Positions 1-8,247 of a stretch of DNA of 46,906 nt are shown here, one piece after another. A program made the translations under genes and the position numbers. Location of the stretch: contig CAJBLH010000262.1 in assembly GCA_903953895.1 (NCBI GenBank), forward strand, positions 1 to 46,906, given 5' to 3'. Below the pieces are notes generated by a model. The model was not told the origin of the DNA. It saw only the letters and a list, made by a program, of their open reading frames with translations, and searched no databases. Within the stretch, counting starts at the first letter, position 1; the number at the start of each line of letters is the position of its first letter. This DNA is from an uncultured Desulfobacteraceae bacterium (GTDB lineage Bacteria; Desulfobacterota; Desulfobacteria; Desulfobacterales; Desulfatirhabdiaceae).

Positions 1-85
1 AACTAATTGTATTTAATTTGAATATTTAATGATTTTAGTCCGCACAGAGTACTTGATTAATCTTTAATATATCCAGCATATTATA

Positions 86-192
86 CTATAGACTTTCAGA
101 AAATTCATTTCGCAAGGCAGCAGGGAGGAGACTATACTGTAGTATGTCTCCGACCGATAACGCCGCGAAATTATTTTTCTGAAAGTCTATAG
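86..192. repeat. 107-bp palindromic MITE-like element, copy A
   Basis: The outer ends are perfect 18-bp inverted repeats, CTATAGACTTTCAGAAAA at 86-103 and its complement at 175-192. Inside are a second complementary pair (ATTTCGC near 107-113 with GCGAAAT at 165-171) and a central hairpin (GGAGAC near 125-132 with GTCTCC near 146-151). The reverse complement of this copy matches copy B (12833-12939) over its full 107 bp with only a few changes. It encodes nothing. Its right end overlaps the stop codon of the next gene. A non-autonomous mobile element is the likeliest identity; no transposase is in the window. Confidence 0.85.
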
Positions 193-1215
193 AAAAAAGT
201 ACCCGAACAGCAAGCCCAATATGGCGATAAAAAGAATGATCAGCAGAAACCCGGTCTGCATCGGCTTTTTTTCATCGGATTTCGGCAGATCTCCCAGGAT
301 GAACGCATCCGGAGATGTGACGCAGACACCGCGACGCACATCAACGATCCGGCTGCCATGTACCACCAGATGCGAGAGCTCCGTGTGCGGACCGGTGGCG
401 GTTCCGGGCAGCAGCACCGACGCTTCGATCAGATCCGTATCGTTGATCAGGCAGAAGGGGCCGATAACGGCATTCGGCCCGATCGTACCGCTGCCGTCGA
501 TACGGCTGTGATGACCGATCAGCACCGGGGCAATGAGCTTTATCTGCGGGGAAATCGTGACATGGTCGTCGATCCAGATGCCGTCCTCCCGCCGGGAAGC
601 CGATATGCGCATGCCGGGCCAGGATTCATCCAGAATGAAACGTTGAGCGGCCAGGTATTCATCAAGGGTTGTCAGCAGGCGACTTCGTATGCCGCTGCGG
701 AGCGGCTTTTTTTGGCTGTTTCTCAGAAAATCGAGCAGCCGGTAATAATCGGTATTTCCCTCGGATTGTTCGGCTGCCTGCAGGATGTCGGCGTCCGCCA
801 CAAAGAGTGCTGGCTCCCCTGTGTTTCCGGAAACAATCGGCAATGATCCGGTTGATGCGTCAGCCTTGATTTCGGCAAAATCACCTGATAGCATCAAGTT
901 GGCGGGCACACAGCAGATCGGCCCCGTGATTCCGATAAACGCAGCGGTCAACTGAACGGACAGCGGAAGATTTTCATCGGCGGCCAGCACCTGAATCTCG
1001 GCGCCCCAGCGTTCGCCGGTACCGAAATATCGTTCGACCGCTGCCGGGTCATCTTCCACCAGCAGGCATATGTCGCGGATACCTGCAGAAACGAAATATT
1101 CCACCAGATGTTCGGCCAGCGGCTTTCCGGCGACCGGAATCAGGAAATCAGGTGTCAGATATCGGAGTGCGCGCAATCCTGATGCCTGTTGATATGGAAT
1201 AATGGCAGCTTTCAT
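187..1215 (-). CDS. Nucleotidyltransferase-like protein with left-handed beta-helix and C-terminal membrane anchor; probably not catalytic
   Basis: 342 aa with the layout of sugar-1-phosphate nucleotidyltransferases (GlmU/RmlA type). An N-terminal Rossmann-like half is followed by hexapeptide repeats (about 225-300) and a hydrophobic helix at the extreme C terminus (about 322-342). The N terminus keeps the family outline (IPVAGKPL), but the glycine-rich GxGTRL nucleotide-binding loop is replaced by ASGLRALRYL, and the lysine of the usual PKP motif is replaced (TPDF). Catalysis therefore looks doubtful, and a membrane-tethered scaffold or sugar-nucleotide sensor is possible. It is the last gene of the minus-strand polysaccharide block, 4 bp after the WecG-STAS gene. 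The last codon and the TAG stop lie inside the palindromic element at 86-192, so the native C terminus may have been altered by its insertion. Confidence 0.75.
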   Translation of the reverse strand: MKAAIIPYQQASGLRALRYLTPDFLIPVAGKPLAEHLVEYFVSAGIRDICLLVEDDPAAVERYFGTGERWGAEIQVLAADENLPLSVQLTAAFIGITGPICCVPANLMLSGDFAEIKADASTGSLPIVSGNTGEPALFVADADILQAAEQSEGNTDYYRLLDFLRNSQKKPLRSGIRSRLLTTLDEYLAAQRFILDESWPGMRISASRREDGIWIDDHVTISPQIKLIAPVLIGHHSRIDGSGTIGPNAVIGPFCLINDTDLIEASVLLPGTATGPHTELSHLVVHGSRIVDVRRGVCVTSPDAFILGDLPKSDEKKPMQTGFLLIILFIAILGLLFGYFFL

Positions 1216-1219
1216 GATG

Positions 1220-2752
1220 TCACCGGTTCAAAACCATTGGATCATCCGTGATGGTAAAAAGGTGTTCCAGACGGGTCAGACGCAGCAATTGCCGCACCTG
1301 ATCCGTGGGCGCGCAGAGGATGCAGGAGTTGCCATGAGCCATGACGTTCCGCTGAATCCTGATGAACAGCACCAGACCGGAACTGTCCATAAAATTGAGC
1401 ATATGCAAATCGATTATGCAGTTGCGACCCGAAACAGCCTCACTTATCGCCGATAGATCAAGGCTTTTCAGGGAAAAGGCATCGAGACGTCCGGTGATCG
1501 TGACGATGGCCGTACCGTCTTTTTTGTATGTAACCAGTTTGGATCGACGCAAATTCAAGGAATCCAGATACTGCCTGGCTAACTGGATGTCCTCAAAAAT
1601 TTTGTCTCCGAGCAGATCATTCAGGCGGCTCAAGGCAAATGTCCGACGGACATCGTCATTCATGCCGGCCACCACCAGTATTTTATTGAGTTTCAGCGCC
1701 ATGCGCCACATTTCGACAATGAAACCAAGGCCTGCAGAATCCACGAAAGCCACTGGCGTGAAATCAAGGATCAGTGCCGGTTTATCCTGCCACTGCGATT
1801 CGGTATTACCGCGAAGATTTCGCACGGCCAGAGCATCAAGGCGCATCGGAAGCGTCATCGTAAGGTTCTCTGATTCAGAAGATACCTGCTGCGGGTCTGG
1901 CGGCGGCGCCTGATTTTCGGGCCACTGACGGGCGATACGCTTTCGCTGCCGGCGGTAATCCATCACTGCCGGCCAGAGCTGTACGCCAAACGTCTTAAAT
2001 GCCTTAAGATAGCGCCGCCAGAGCCGTAACGGTTCGACAGCCAGGCGCCAGAGCCATTCCAGCCCGATTCCGTGCAGAAATTGAGGCGCTCGACTGACAT
2101 CCCCGGCAATGAATGCGAAGGTCCCCCCGACGCCGATAGACACCGGAACTTTGAGGCGGGTGACGTTTCGCCGGAACCAGAGTTCCTGCTTGGGGTTGCC
2201 AAAGGCGATCAGCAGAATATCCGGGGCTGCGGCATTTACCACCGAAACGATTTCGGCATCTGTTTCTTCAAAAAATTCAAGGTGATCCCCCTCGGTATAA
2301 ACCATGGGGGAAAGAATGCCGGCGATCTTGAGATTCGGGTTACGCTGCTTCAAAATATCAGCGGCCCGCTCGGCGGTATTGGCCTGTCCGCCCAGAAAAA
2401 AGAGCGAAAATCCTTCCTTTGCCGCCCGTGTCGCCAGGGCAGGCACTATGTCAGCGCCGGTGACGCGTTCCGGCAGCGGATTATCCAGCAGCCGCGACAG
2501 CCAGACAATCGGCATGCCGTCCGCAGTCACCAGATCGGCCCGCCGCAGGATATCCAGCAGCTCGGAATGGCGGATCTGGCTTAACTGTTTGCCGAGCGTT
2601 TGTACGATGAAATCTACATTGACGGTGGCCACCTGCTTGGGTAGCCCGTCCTGCCGGTATTCGGCCACCATGTTCACAATTTTGTCGATGGCCTGGGACA
2701 ATGTCAGGCTGTCGATGGGTATCCCCAAAATGACTACAGAGTCTCGCTGCAT
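1220..2752 (-). CDS. WecG/TagA/CpsF glycosyltransferase fused to two STAS domains
   Basis: 510 aa from the ATG at 2752, which follows the upstream TGA by one base and has a purine-rich GGAAAGGGGG site. A TTG 21 bp upstream is less likely. Residues about 5-245 are a GT26 domain: TADGMP (76-81), GNPKQELW (185-192), GVGGTFAFIAG (207-217) and GLEWLWRL..EP. This family adds a UDP-linked sugar, typically N-acetylmannosaminuronic acid or N-acetylmannosamine, to undecaprenyl-diphosphate glycans at the inner membrane. After a proline-rich linker come two STAS domains (about 295-395 and 404-505). Each keeps the Asp-Ser pair used for phosphorylation in SpoIIAA/RsbV (DSAGLG, Ser339; DSSGL, Ser457). WecG proteins normally stop near 250 aa, so the STAS half is an addition. 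The RsbW-like kinase, free STAS protein and SpoIIE-type phosphatase at 20.9-23.1 kb are the obvious candidate regulators; that link is inferred. Confidence 0.9.
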   Translation of the reverse strand: MQRDSVVILGIPIDSLTLSQAIDKIVNMVAEYRQDGLPKQVATVNVDFIVQTLGKQLSQIRHSELLDILRRADLVTADGMPIVWLSRLLDNPLPERVTGADIVPALATRAAKEGFSLFFLGGQANTAERAADILKQRNPNLKIAGILSPMVYTEGDHLEFFEETDAEIVSVVNAAAPDILLIAFGNPKQELWFRRNVTRLKVPVSIGVGGTFAFIAGDVSRAPQFLHGIGLEWLWRLAVEPLRLWRRYLKAFKTFGVQLWPAVMDYRRQRKRIARQWPENQAPPPDPQQVSSESENLTMTLPMRLDALAVRNLRGNTESQWQDKPALILDFTPVAFVDSAGLGFIVEMWRMALKLNKILVVAGMNDDVRRTFALSRLNDLLGDKIFEDIQLARQYLDSLNLRRSKLVTYKKDGTAIVTITGRLDAFSLKSLDLSAISEAVSGRNCIIDLHMLNFMDSSGLVLFIRIQRNVMAHGNSCILCAPTDQVRQLLRLTRLEHLFTITDDPMVLNR

Positions 2753-2753
2753 A

Positions 2754-3476
2754 TCAGTACGCCCCCTTTCCAAACAGTACCGCCGGAATTGTTTTCAATA
2801 GCAGCACGATATCAAGCCAGAAGGAGCGGCTTTCCACATAACGGGAATCCAGCCGCACCTGTCCGGCAAAATCGATATTGCTGCGTCCGCTGACCTGCCA
2901 GATGCAGGTAATACCAGGAACGGCATCCAGACGCCGGCGATCGTCGAGGGTATATTCGGCAACCTCTCTGGGGATGGCGGGTCGCGGCCCCACCAGGGAC
3001 ATGTCCCCCTTGAATACATTCCACAATTGCGGCAGTTCATCGATGGATGTTTTTCGGATAAATGCCCCGACCCGTGTGATCCGCGGGTCTTTTTTGATCT
3101 TGAAGATAACGCCGGCCTGGGATTCATTCTGATCTTTCAGCTCGTTGAACAAGGCTTCGGCATTGGTGACCATCGAACGGAATTTATACATCTTGAACGG
3201 TTTGCCCCAGCGGCCCACACGTGTCTGCGCAAAAAAAGGGGAGCCGGGAGACTCAATCCGGATCACCAGTGCAATCAGCAATAAAAATGGCAGCAGCAGC
3301 AGCAACATTATCCCGGAAACGCCGATATCCAGACCCCGCTTGGCCAGTTCGGCCCCGCCGACCACCGTTTGCCAGGCCATTCTCTTGTGCAGAAAATAGA
3401 GCCGCTGCCAGAAGCTGTCGCGGGCATAGGTTCGGTAAAGGGTTTCAAACAGCTCCTGATCTTTCAATGCGCTCAT
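2754..3476 (-). CDS. Bacterial sugar transferase (undecaprenyl-phosphate glycosyl-1-phosphate transferase)
   Basis: 240 aa, the short monotopic type of polyprenyl-phosphate phosphoglycosyl transferase (PglC-like core). It moves a sugar-1-phosphate from a nucleotide sugar to undecaprenyl phosphate and so starts the repeat unit. One hydrophobic segment (about 52-73) is followed by KMYKFRSM (95-102), the catalytic Asp-Glu pair in DELPQLWNV (146-154), GDMSLVGPRP (157-166) and PGIT-WQVSGR. The extra membrane helices of WcaJ/WbaP are absent; instead there is an N-terminal extension of about 45 residues. The start overlaps the upstream GT2 stop by 4 bp (ATGA). Its position just before the WecG-type enzyme fits first-sugar then second-sugar steps. 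The sugar cannot be deduced. Confidence 0.92.
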   Translation of the reverse strand: MSALKDQELFETLYRTYARDSFWQRLYFLHKRMAWQTVVGGAELAKRGLDIGVSGIMLLLLLPFLLLIALVIRIESPGSPFFAQTRVGRWGKPFKMYKFRSMVTNAEALFNELKDQNESQAGVIFKIKKDPRITRVGAFIRKTSIDELPQLWNVFKGDMSLVGPRPAIPREVAEYTLDDRRRLDAVPGITCIWQVSGRSNIDFAGQVRLDSRYVESRSFWLDIVLLLKTIPAVLFGKGAY

Positions 3477-4465
3477 GATGACCTCCGATTCACTACCGGC
3501 CCCATTCGTGGCGACAGCAAAAAACGCAGCATGCCGAAAAACTGGGGATAAACGACAAACGATGCATGAAGGGCATACGCCAGAGCCATGCCGAAACTTA
3601 TGTGGCAGCGCCGCATGGTGGCCGGAATACGAGCCATGGGCCTAAGAACCACGATACCCGCCGTTATCAGCGCCATGGCCGGGTGACCCAGCAGTCCCCC
3701 GACCCCGATGATCAAAAGCGGCAGCAGGACAGCCGCAGAGATTCTGAAAAATTCGCGCAACCAGAGTTTTTCCGTAGTCCGCAGATAGCGCAGGCAAATT
3801 TGTGCATATGCATGGCCGCTGCGGAAGGCGCGCTTCCAGTACTGGGCAAAGCGTGTCATGTTCAGCTCATGCAGGGTCATGTCGGCGGTCGTCCGCCAGA
3901 TGACCCATCCCTGTTGTCGCAGGCGGCAGCTCAGGTCGGGTTCTTCACCCGCCACCAGAAGGTCGTCGAACCCGCCGATGGCTGTCAGCGGCTGCCGTCT
4001 GGCCAGAAAGTCTCCCCCGAAATAGCGGCACGGCCCCTGCTCATAAAACCACTCCACCGAAGCGATCCGGTGATAGAGATTCAAATCCGGACGCCGTTCG
4101 CTGCGTTTGCCGCAGACCGCCACGATGGTTTCGTTAAAACAGGGCAGGGCGGCTTTCAGCCAGTCGGGGTGCAGGATCGTATCGGCATCCAGAAACTGGA
4201 TGAAAGGCGCAGTCGCCACAAGCATGCCTGCATTTCGGCCTCTGCCGGGGGTCGGGTGCGGGTGGTCGAGGCGGATCACGCGGATGCCGGCCTCCTGACC
4301 GATGTCTGGGCTCCGGTCTCTGGAGCCGCCATCCACATAGATGATATTGAGCAATTCCTGAGGATAATCCGCCGCACGGATCGATGCAATGCAGTCGTTT
4401 AGATAGCGTTCGACATTGATGCCGATGATAACGATATCGATTGAAGGCAGGGAATCAGGCGTCAT
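3473..4465 (-). CDS. Family 2 glycosyltransferase with C-terminal membrane helices
   Basis: 330 aa from the ATG at 4465, which overlaps the end of the upstream gene by 11 bp; an ATG at 4489 is the alternative. The GT-A fold is clear: an N-terminal strand (SIDIVIIGINVERYL), the nucleotide-binding YVDGGSRD, the metal-binding LDADT and an acceptor-side region GEEPDLSCRLRQQGW. Two or three hydrophobic stretches in the last 100 residues (AAVLLPLLIIGVGGLLG and following) suggest membrane anchoring beside the lipid-linked substrate. It probably extends the exopolysaccharide repeat unit. Donor and linkage cannot be read from the sequence. Confidence 0.88.
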   Translation of the reverse strand: MTPDSLPSIDIVIIGINVERYLNDCIASIRAADYPQELLNIIYVDGGSRDRSPDIGQEAGIRVIRLDHPHPTPGRGRNAGMLVATAPFIQFLDADTILHPDWLKAALPCFNETIVAVCGKRSERRPDLNLYHRIASVEWFYEQGPCRYFGGDFLARRQPLTAIGGFDDLLVAGEEPDLSCRLRQQGWVIWRTTADMTLHELNMTRFAQYWKRAFRSGHAYAQICLRYLRTTEKLWLREFFRISAAVLLPLLIIGVGGLLGHPAMALITAGIVVLRPMARIPATMRRCHISFGMALAYALHASFVVYPQFFGMLRFLLSPRMGPVVNRRSS

Positions 4466-6083
4466 GGCGATTTTCCGGTGATGCGTCATGCGGTTTCTTC
4501 GGAAAGACCCGGGCCGGAATGCCGACCGCCGTATGGTCGTCTGGCACATCGATCAGCACCACGGCATTGGCGCCGATATCCACATGGTTGCCGATGGTGA
4601 TTTTTCCCAGCACCTTGGCCCCGGCCCCGATGTTGACGTGATGGCCGATCTGTGGTGCGAAAAATTCGTCGATCCGTTTCAGGCCGACGGTTACACCGTT
4701 TCGAACAATGCAGTCGTCTCCGAACGCGGCAAATCCGCTGATGATGATATCACCGAAATGGTCGATCCGAAAGTTCCTGCCCACCGGCGCCTCACAGGGC
4801 AGTTCGATACCCGTCAGAATCTGGATGATCTTGTAGAAAAACTTGTAGAGAAGCGAGAACGGCTTCCGGATCAGACTACTGCCGATGGTGTAGCGCCAGC
4901 GGCCGAATCGGTAAACCAGCATGGCCCAGAACCCCTGCCGCCCCCAGTCTCGGAAATGGGTGCGGAAATCCCGGCGGATATGGGTGAAAAGATGCCGGTC
5001 ATCGTTGATGATCCGGTTTTCGAGGGCTTCGGGCGGAAGTCCGTCTGTACGCGTGTCGATCGGGGCCTCCAGGCTGGATTCCGGTGGCGGTGTCGGCATG
5101 CCGTTACCGGTCAGTTCTTTGCCGAATCCATCGTTTTTGAGGGTTGCAATGATCAGGGATATCGTCCGGTCGGCATCTCTACATTTAAGTCGGGCGGCCT
5201 CGCCTGGCATGAAGGTGTTTTTGATCCTGACAACGCCGTTCCAGAACAATTCCACGCCGGCGGCGCGCAAAACGGCGCACAGACCGTAGTTGGCACGGTA
5301 GTAGCGAAATTCGCTCTGGATGCGCAGATAAGTTAGTTGTCGGCCGGCCCGGGTGACCCGGCCGGTGGACTCCGAGCTTTGTCCGCCCAGGTGGATACAT
5401 CGGGCATGCGGATAAAAGACCACGGGCCAGCCGACCTTTGCCGCCAGCCGGCAGAACTCGATCTCTTCGAAATACAGAAAATAGCGCTTTTCGTTTAACA
5501 GGCCGATGGTGTCGATAACTTCACGCCGAATCAGAAAAAAGGCTCCCGGCACCCAGCCGACTGTTTTTTTGCTGGAATGGTCCCACCAACTGTAGTCGGG
5601 CCCGCCCAGAAAAGGCCATTTTCGGAATTTATCGGCAATTCCGGAAATGACCAGAAACTTGGTCCAGGCAGAGGGAAGCATCCGCGCCGACGGTTGCATC
5701 CGCTCATCCATCCCCACGAGCTTGACTCCAAGAATGCCCCACTTCGGGTGATCCGCCATGGCCTGGAGGGTGGTGGACAACGTGTCCGGAAAAAGATAGG
5801 CATCAGAGTTGAGCAGCAGCAGAAAGCGGCCTGCAGCTTCCCGCAGGCCGACGTTGTTGCCGCCGGCGAATCCCAGGTTTTTTTCGGACTTCAGCAGCGT
5901 CACCTGCGGAAATTCCGATGCCACCATCTCGGCCGAGTCGTCGGAGGAGGCGTTATCCACGACAATGACTTCCATGTCGAGGCCTTCACCGGATGTCAAC
6001 ACGCGATTCAGGCATTCGCGGGTGACATTCCGGGTGTTGAAACTGACGATAATGACGGAAAGCAGTTTCTCGGCTGGTTTCAT
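4455..6083 (-). CDS. Bifunctional GT2 glycosyltransferase / serine-acetyltransferase-like acyltransferase
   Basis: 542 aa joining two enzymes. Residues about 8-280 are a rhamnosyltransferase-like GT2: SVIIVSFNTRNV, VVDNASSDDS, NLGFAGGNNVGL, LLLNSDAYL and WVPGAFFLIRREV. A linker of about 80 residues follows. Residues about 365-535 then resemble serine acetyltransferases of the left-handed beta-helix class: a helical lead-in, FRIDHFGDIIISGFAAFGDD, VTVGLKR, and hexapeptide repeats ending in VGIPARVFPKK. The C-terminal half probably acetylates a sugar of the glycan rather than making O-acetylserine, given the operon. The gene overlaps the upstream GT2 by 4 bp and the downstream GT2 start by 11 bp. 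No stop or frameshift interrupts the join, so the fusion looks genuine. Confidence 0.88.
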   Translation of the reverse strand: MKPAEKLLSVIIVSFNTRNVTRECLNRVLTSGEGLDMEVIVVDNASSDDSAEMVASEFPQVTLLKSEKNLGFAGGNNVGLREAAGRFLLLLNSDAYLFPDTLSTTLQAMADHPKWGILGVKLVGMDERMQPSARMLPSAWTKFLVISGIADKFRKWPFLGGPDYSWWDHSSKKTVGWVPGAFFLIRREVIDTIGLLNEKRYFLYFEEIEFCRLAAKVGWPVVFYPHARCIHLGGQSSESTGRVTRAGRQLTYLRIQSEFRYYRANYGLCAVLRAAGVELFWNGVVRIKNTFMPGEAARLKCRDADRTISLIIATLKNDGFGKELTGNGMPTPPPESSLEAPIDTRTDGLPPEALENRIINDDRHLFTHIRRDFRTHFRDWGRQGFWAMLVYRFGRWRYTIGSSLIRKPFSLLYKFFYKIIQILTGIELPCEAPVGRNFRIDHFGDIIISGFAAFGDDCIVRNGVTVGLKRIDEFFAPQIGHHVNIGAGAKVLGKITIGNHVDIGANAVVLIDVPDDHTAVGIPARVFPKKPHDASPENRHDA

Positions 6084-6997
6084 GGATAGAGCCCTTTCGG
6101 CGGATCGGGTATCCGTTCCAGCCGTCTGCCCATCTTCAGCTTCTCGAACTGCCAGGCATGCAGCGACGCCCGGAATCCCCGCTCTTCAAAACGCGGCATA
6201 TTTTCCTTCATGGCTTTGAAATATCCGGCAATGATGCCCAGACCGCCGATGATGTAAGGCTTTTCAAGCATCCGGTAAAAACCCATCGGCAGGATATAGA
6301 AGGGATGGGTGCCCATGAAGTACTGGCCCCGGCCCCATCGCATCCGGCCGTGCCATATCCCCTTGTGGGACGAGCCCATCTGGCGTTTGTGAATGATGTC
6401 GAGTTTCGGGTTCCGGATGCTGCGGGTTCGCCACCCTTCGATGCGGGCTTTGTGGTAAGCAATGCCGTCCCAGTGGACCTGACGCACGAAACCATTGATG
6501 GCCTCGAAGCATTCCCGGCGATAGAAATTGACCATGCCGGCCACCATTTCATCACTGGTGCGCTCTTCCACCAGGCCTTCCGTTTCCTCGATGAAATGTT
6601 TACCGCTGGCCGAACCCAGATAGAGGTCTTTCTCGAAATACCCAATCAGGGTGGAGAAATAATCCGGCCCGATCTCGATGTCGCCATCCATTTTGCAGAT
6701 GTAATCGTAGTCGATGGTTTGAATCCGGTCATAGCCAAAATAAAAGGCGTTGACGACCCCCGGGCCCACGGCCCGTACTCCGCGATCCTTGCGTTGAACC
6801 ACCCGGATCCAGGGGTATTGCTGGGATGCTTTCTCGGCAATGGCAAAGGTGTTGTCGGTAGAGCCGTCATCCACCAGTATCCATTCCACCGGTCTGAGTT
6901 TCTGGGAAATGATGGAATCGATGGTTCCCTGGAGATACTGCGCCTCGTCCCGTACCGGGGCCACGATGACAATACGGCGATTGTTTATTGTACTCAA
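6080..6997 (-). CDS. Family 2 glycosyltransferase
   Basis: 305 aa, GT-A fold: VIVAPVRDEAQYL at the N terminus, WILVDDGSTDNT for nucleotide binding, and KMDGDIEI as the metal-binding DxD. A conserved acceptor region (FEAINGF, HWDGIAYHKARIEGW) follows. No strong membrane segment is present, so it is probably peripheral to the inner membrane. It starts within the stop of the GT4 gene at 6994 (4-bp overlap) and its own stop overlaps the next start by 4 bp, which indicates translational coupling in the block. Donor and acceptor sugars are unknown. Confidence 0.9.
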   Translation of the reverse strand: MSTINNRRIVIVAPVRDEAQYLQGTIDSIISQKLRPVEWILVDDGSTDNTFAIAEKASQQYPWIRVVQRKDRGVRAVGPGVVNAFYFGYDRIQTIDYDYICKMDGDIEIGPDYFSTLIGYFEKDLYLGSASGKHFIEETEGLVEERTSDEMVAGMVNFYRRECFEAINGFVRQVHWDGIAYHKARIEGWRTRSIRNPKLDIIHKRQMGSSHKGIWHGRMRWGRGQYFMGTHPFYILPMGFYRMLEKPYIIGGLGIIAGYFKAMKENMPRFEERGFRASLHAWQFEKLKMGRRLERIPDPPKGLYP

Positions 6998-8247
6998 TAT
7001 GACCTCCGTGAAAAAGTAGTCAGGTAATCAGTGATCAGTCGGTTGAATAATTCGGCAATCCGTTCGATGTTGAGCGATTCGGAAAACTCGCCGTCCGTCA
7101 GTGCCCGGCCGCCGGATATGCAGCGTTGCTGCAGTTGGGGGTCATCGAGCATTCGCGCGATCTGGACAGATAGATCATCGGCATCTCCCGGCTTGGCAAG
7201 CAGTCCGGATACGCCGTCTTGAATCAGCTCCGGAATGGCGGAGAGCGTGGTTGAAATTACCGGCACATCTGCAGCCATGGCCTCCATCAAAACGACCGGA
7301 ATGCCATCCATATCCCCGTTCTGGTCCGGTTTGCAGGCCAGAACAAAGATATCGAGGCCGGACAGCCATGCGGGAACCCGGTCGTTTGGGATCGGGCCGC
7401 AAAACCGGATTTTGTTGCTCAGCCCTTCACTGTCGGCACATGCTTGCAGTGCTTCCTGCATCGGGCCGGAGCCGGCAATCTCCAGGGTGAAATCCCTTCC
7501 CTGACGCGCCAGGTTGCCTGCCGCCCGTATCAGCACATCAACCCCTTTTTTTTCAACCAGGCGGCCGAGAGACCCGATTCTTGGAATGGCGCCATGCGGC
7601 CTGTCAGCCGGCGGAAGGTGTCTGGCTACTCCGCAACGGATGATTGATATTTTGTCTGCCGGTGCGCCGAGCCGCTCCAGGAAGAGCCGGTTGAATCGTG
7701 AAATCGTAACGGCGCAAAGAGACCGTTCAACTTTTTCCCGCAGTAGCCATCCCCTTTCAAAAAGATCGTTGGCGTGCGATGTAAAGCTGAAGCCGATGCC
7801 GGCCATTCGGGCGGCATACATGGCAATGTCGGTTGGTACATGGGCAAAATGGGCGTGCAGGTGGCGGCAGTTGTTGTTTTTAAGAATGCGTGCCAGTTGT
7901 GCGGCTGCCAGGAAACGATACGTCAGCCCGGCTGCATTGCGCGTGAATAATCCGGTGTTGAAAATGTCTGCAAGCCATAACCTGAATGCCGATGCCGTGC
8001 GGGCAGGGTGCAAAGTGGTCTGAGTCGCCAGTGCGCTAAGAAACGAGACGATGCCATGCTTGTAGAGATAAACTGTTTCCGTTTCCAGTCTCTTGGCATC
8101 CTGATCCAGGGCTGGAGCAGCCGGCTGATGCACCGAAATCGGCAGAACCTGAAAGCCGCGTTTTTTCAGGGCCAGAATTTCGTGGGTGACGAATGTGGCC
8201 GAAAGAGCCGGAATTTCAGGTGCCAGATAGGCGATGGCTGGTTTCAT
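6994..8247 (-). CDS. Family 4 glycosyltransferase (WcaL/EpsF-like)
   Basis: 417 aa GT-B enzyme. The N-terminal acceptor domain opens with IAYLAPEIPALSATFVTHEI, the style of colanic-acid WcaL-type transferases. The C-terminal donor domain has GSLGRLVEKKGVDVLIRA, the GSGPM loop, FCGPI, and the EX7E-like region around LMEAMAADVPVISTTLSAIPE. It retains the donor configuration and has no transmembrane helices. It overlaps its neighbours by 4 bp on both sides (8244-8247 and 6994-6997). It most likely adds one sugar to the exopolysaccharide repeat unit on the cytoplasmic face. Confidence 0.92.
   Translation of the reverse strand: MKPAIAYLAPEIPALSATFVTHEILALKKRGFQVLPISVHQPAAPALDQDAKRLETETVYLYKHGIVSFLSALATQTTLHPARTASAFRLWLADIFNTGLFTRNAAGLTYRFLAAAQLARILKNNNCRHLHAHFAHVPTDIAMYAARMAGIGFSFTSHANDLFERGWLLREKVERSLCAVTISRFNRLFLERLGAPADKISIIRCGVARHLPPADRPHGAIPRIGSLGRLVEKKGVDVLIRAAGNLARQGRDFTLEIAGSGPMQEALQACADSEGLSNKIRFCGPIPNDRVPAWLSGLDIFVLACKPDQNGDMDGIPVVLMEAMAADVPVISTTLSAIPELIQDGVSGLLAKPGDADDLSVQIARMLDDPQLQQRCISGGRALTDGEFSESLNIERIAELFNRLITDYLTTFSRRSY

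Noticed and set aside
3566-4402. 278-codon open frame on the plus strand
   Set aside because: It lies wholly opposite a GT2 gene with clear motifs. Its translation is low-complexity, rich in Arg/Gln/His and matches no family pattern. Similar antisense frames at 358-846, 4488-5336, 6158-7027, 15439-16383, 18933-19949 and 32659-33930 were rejected for the same reason.
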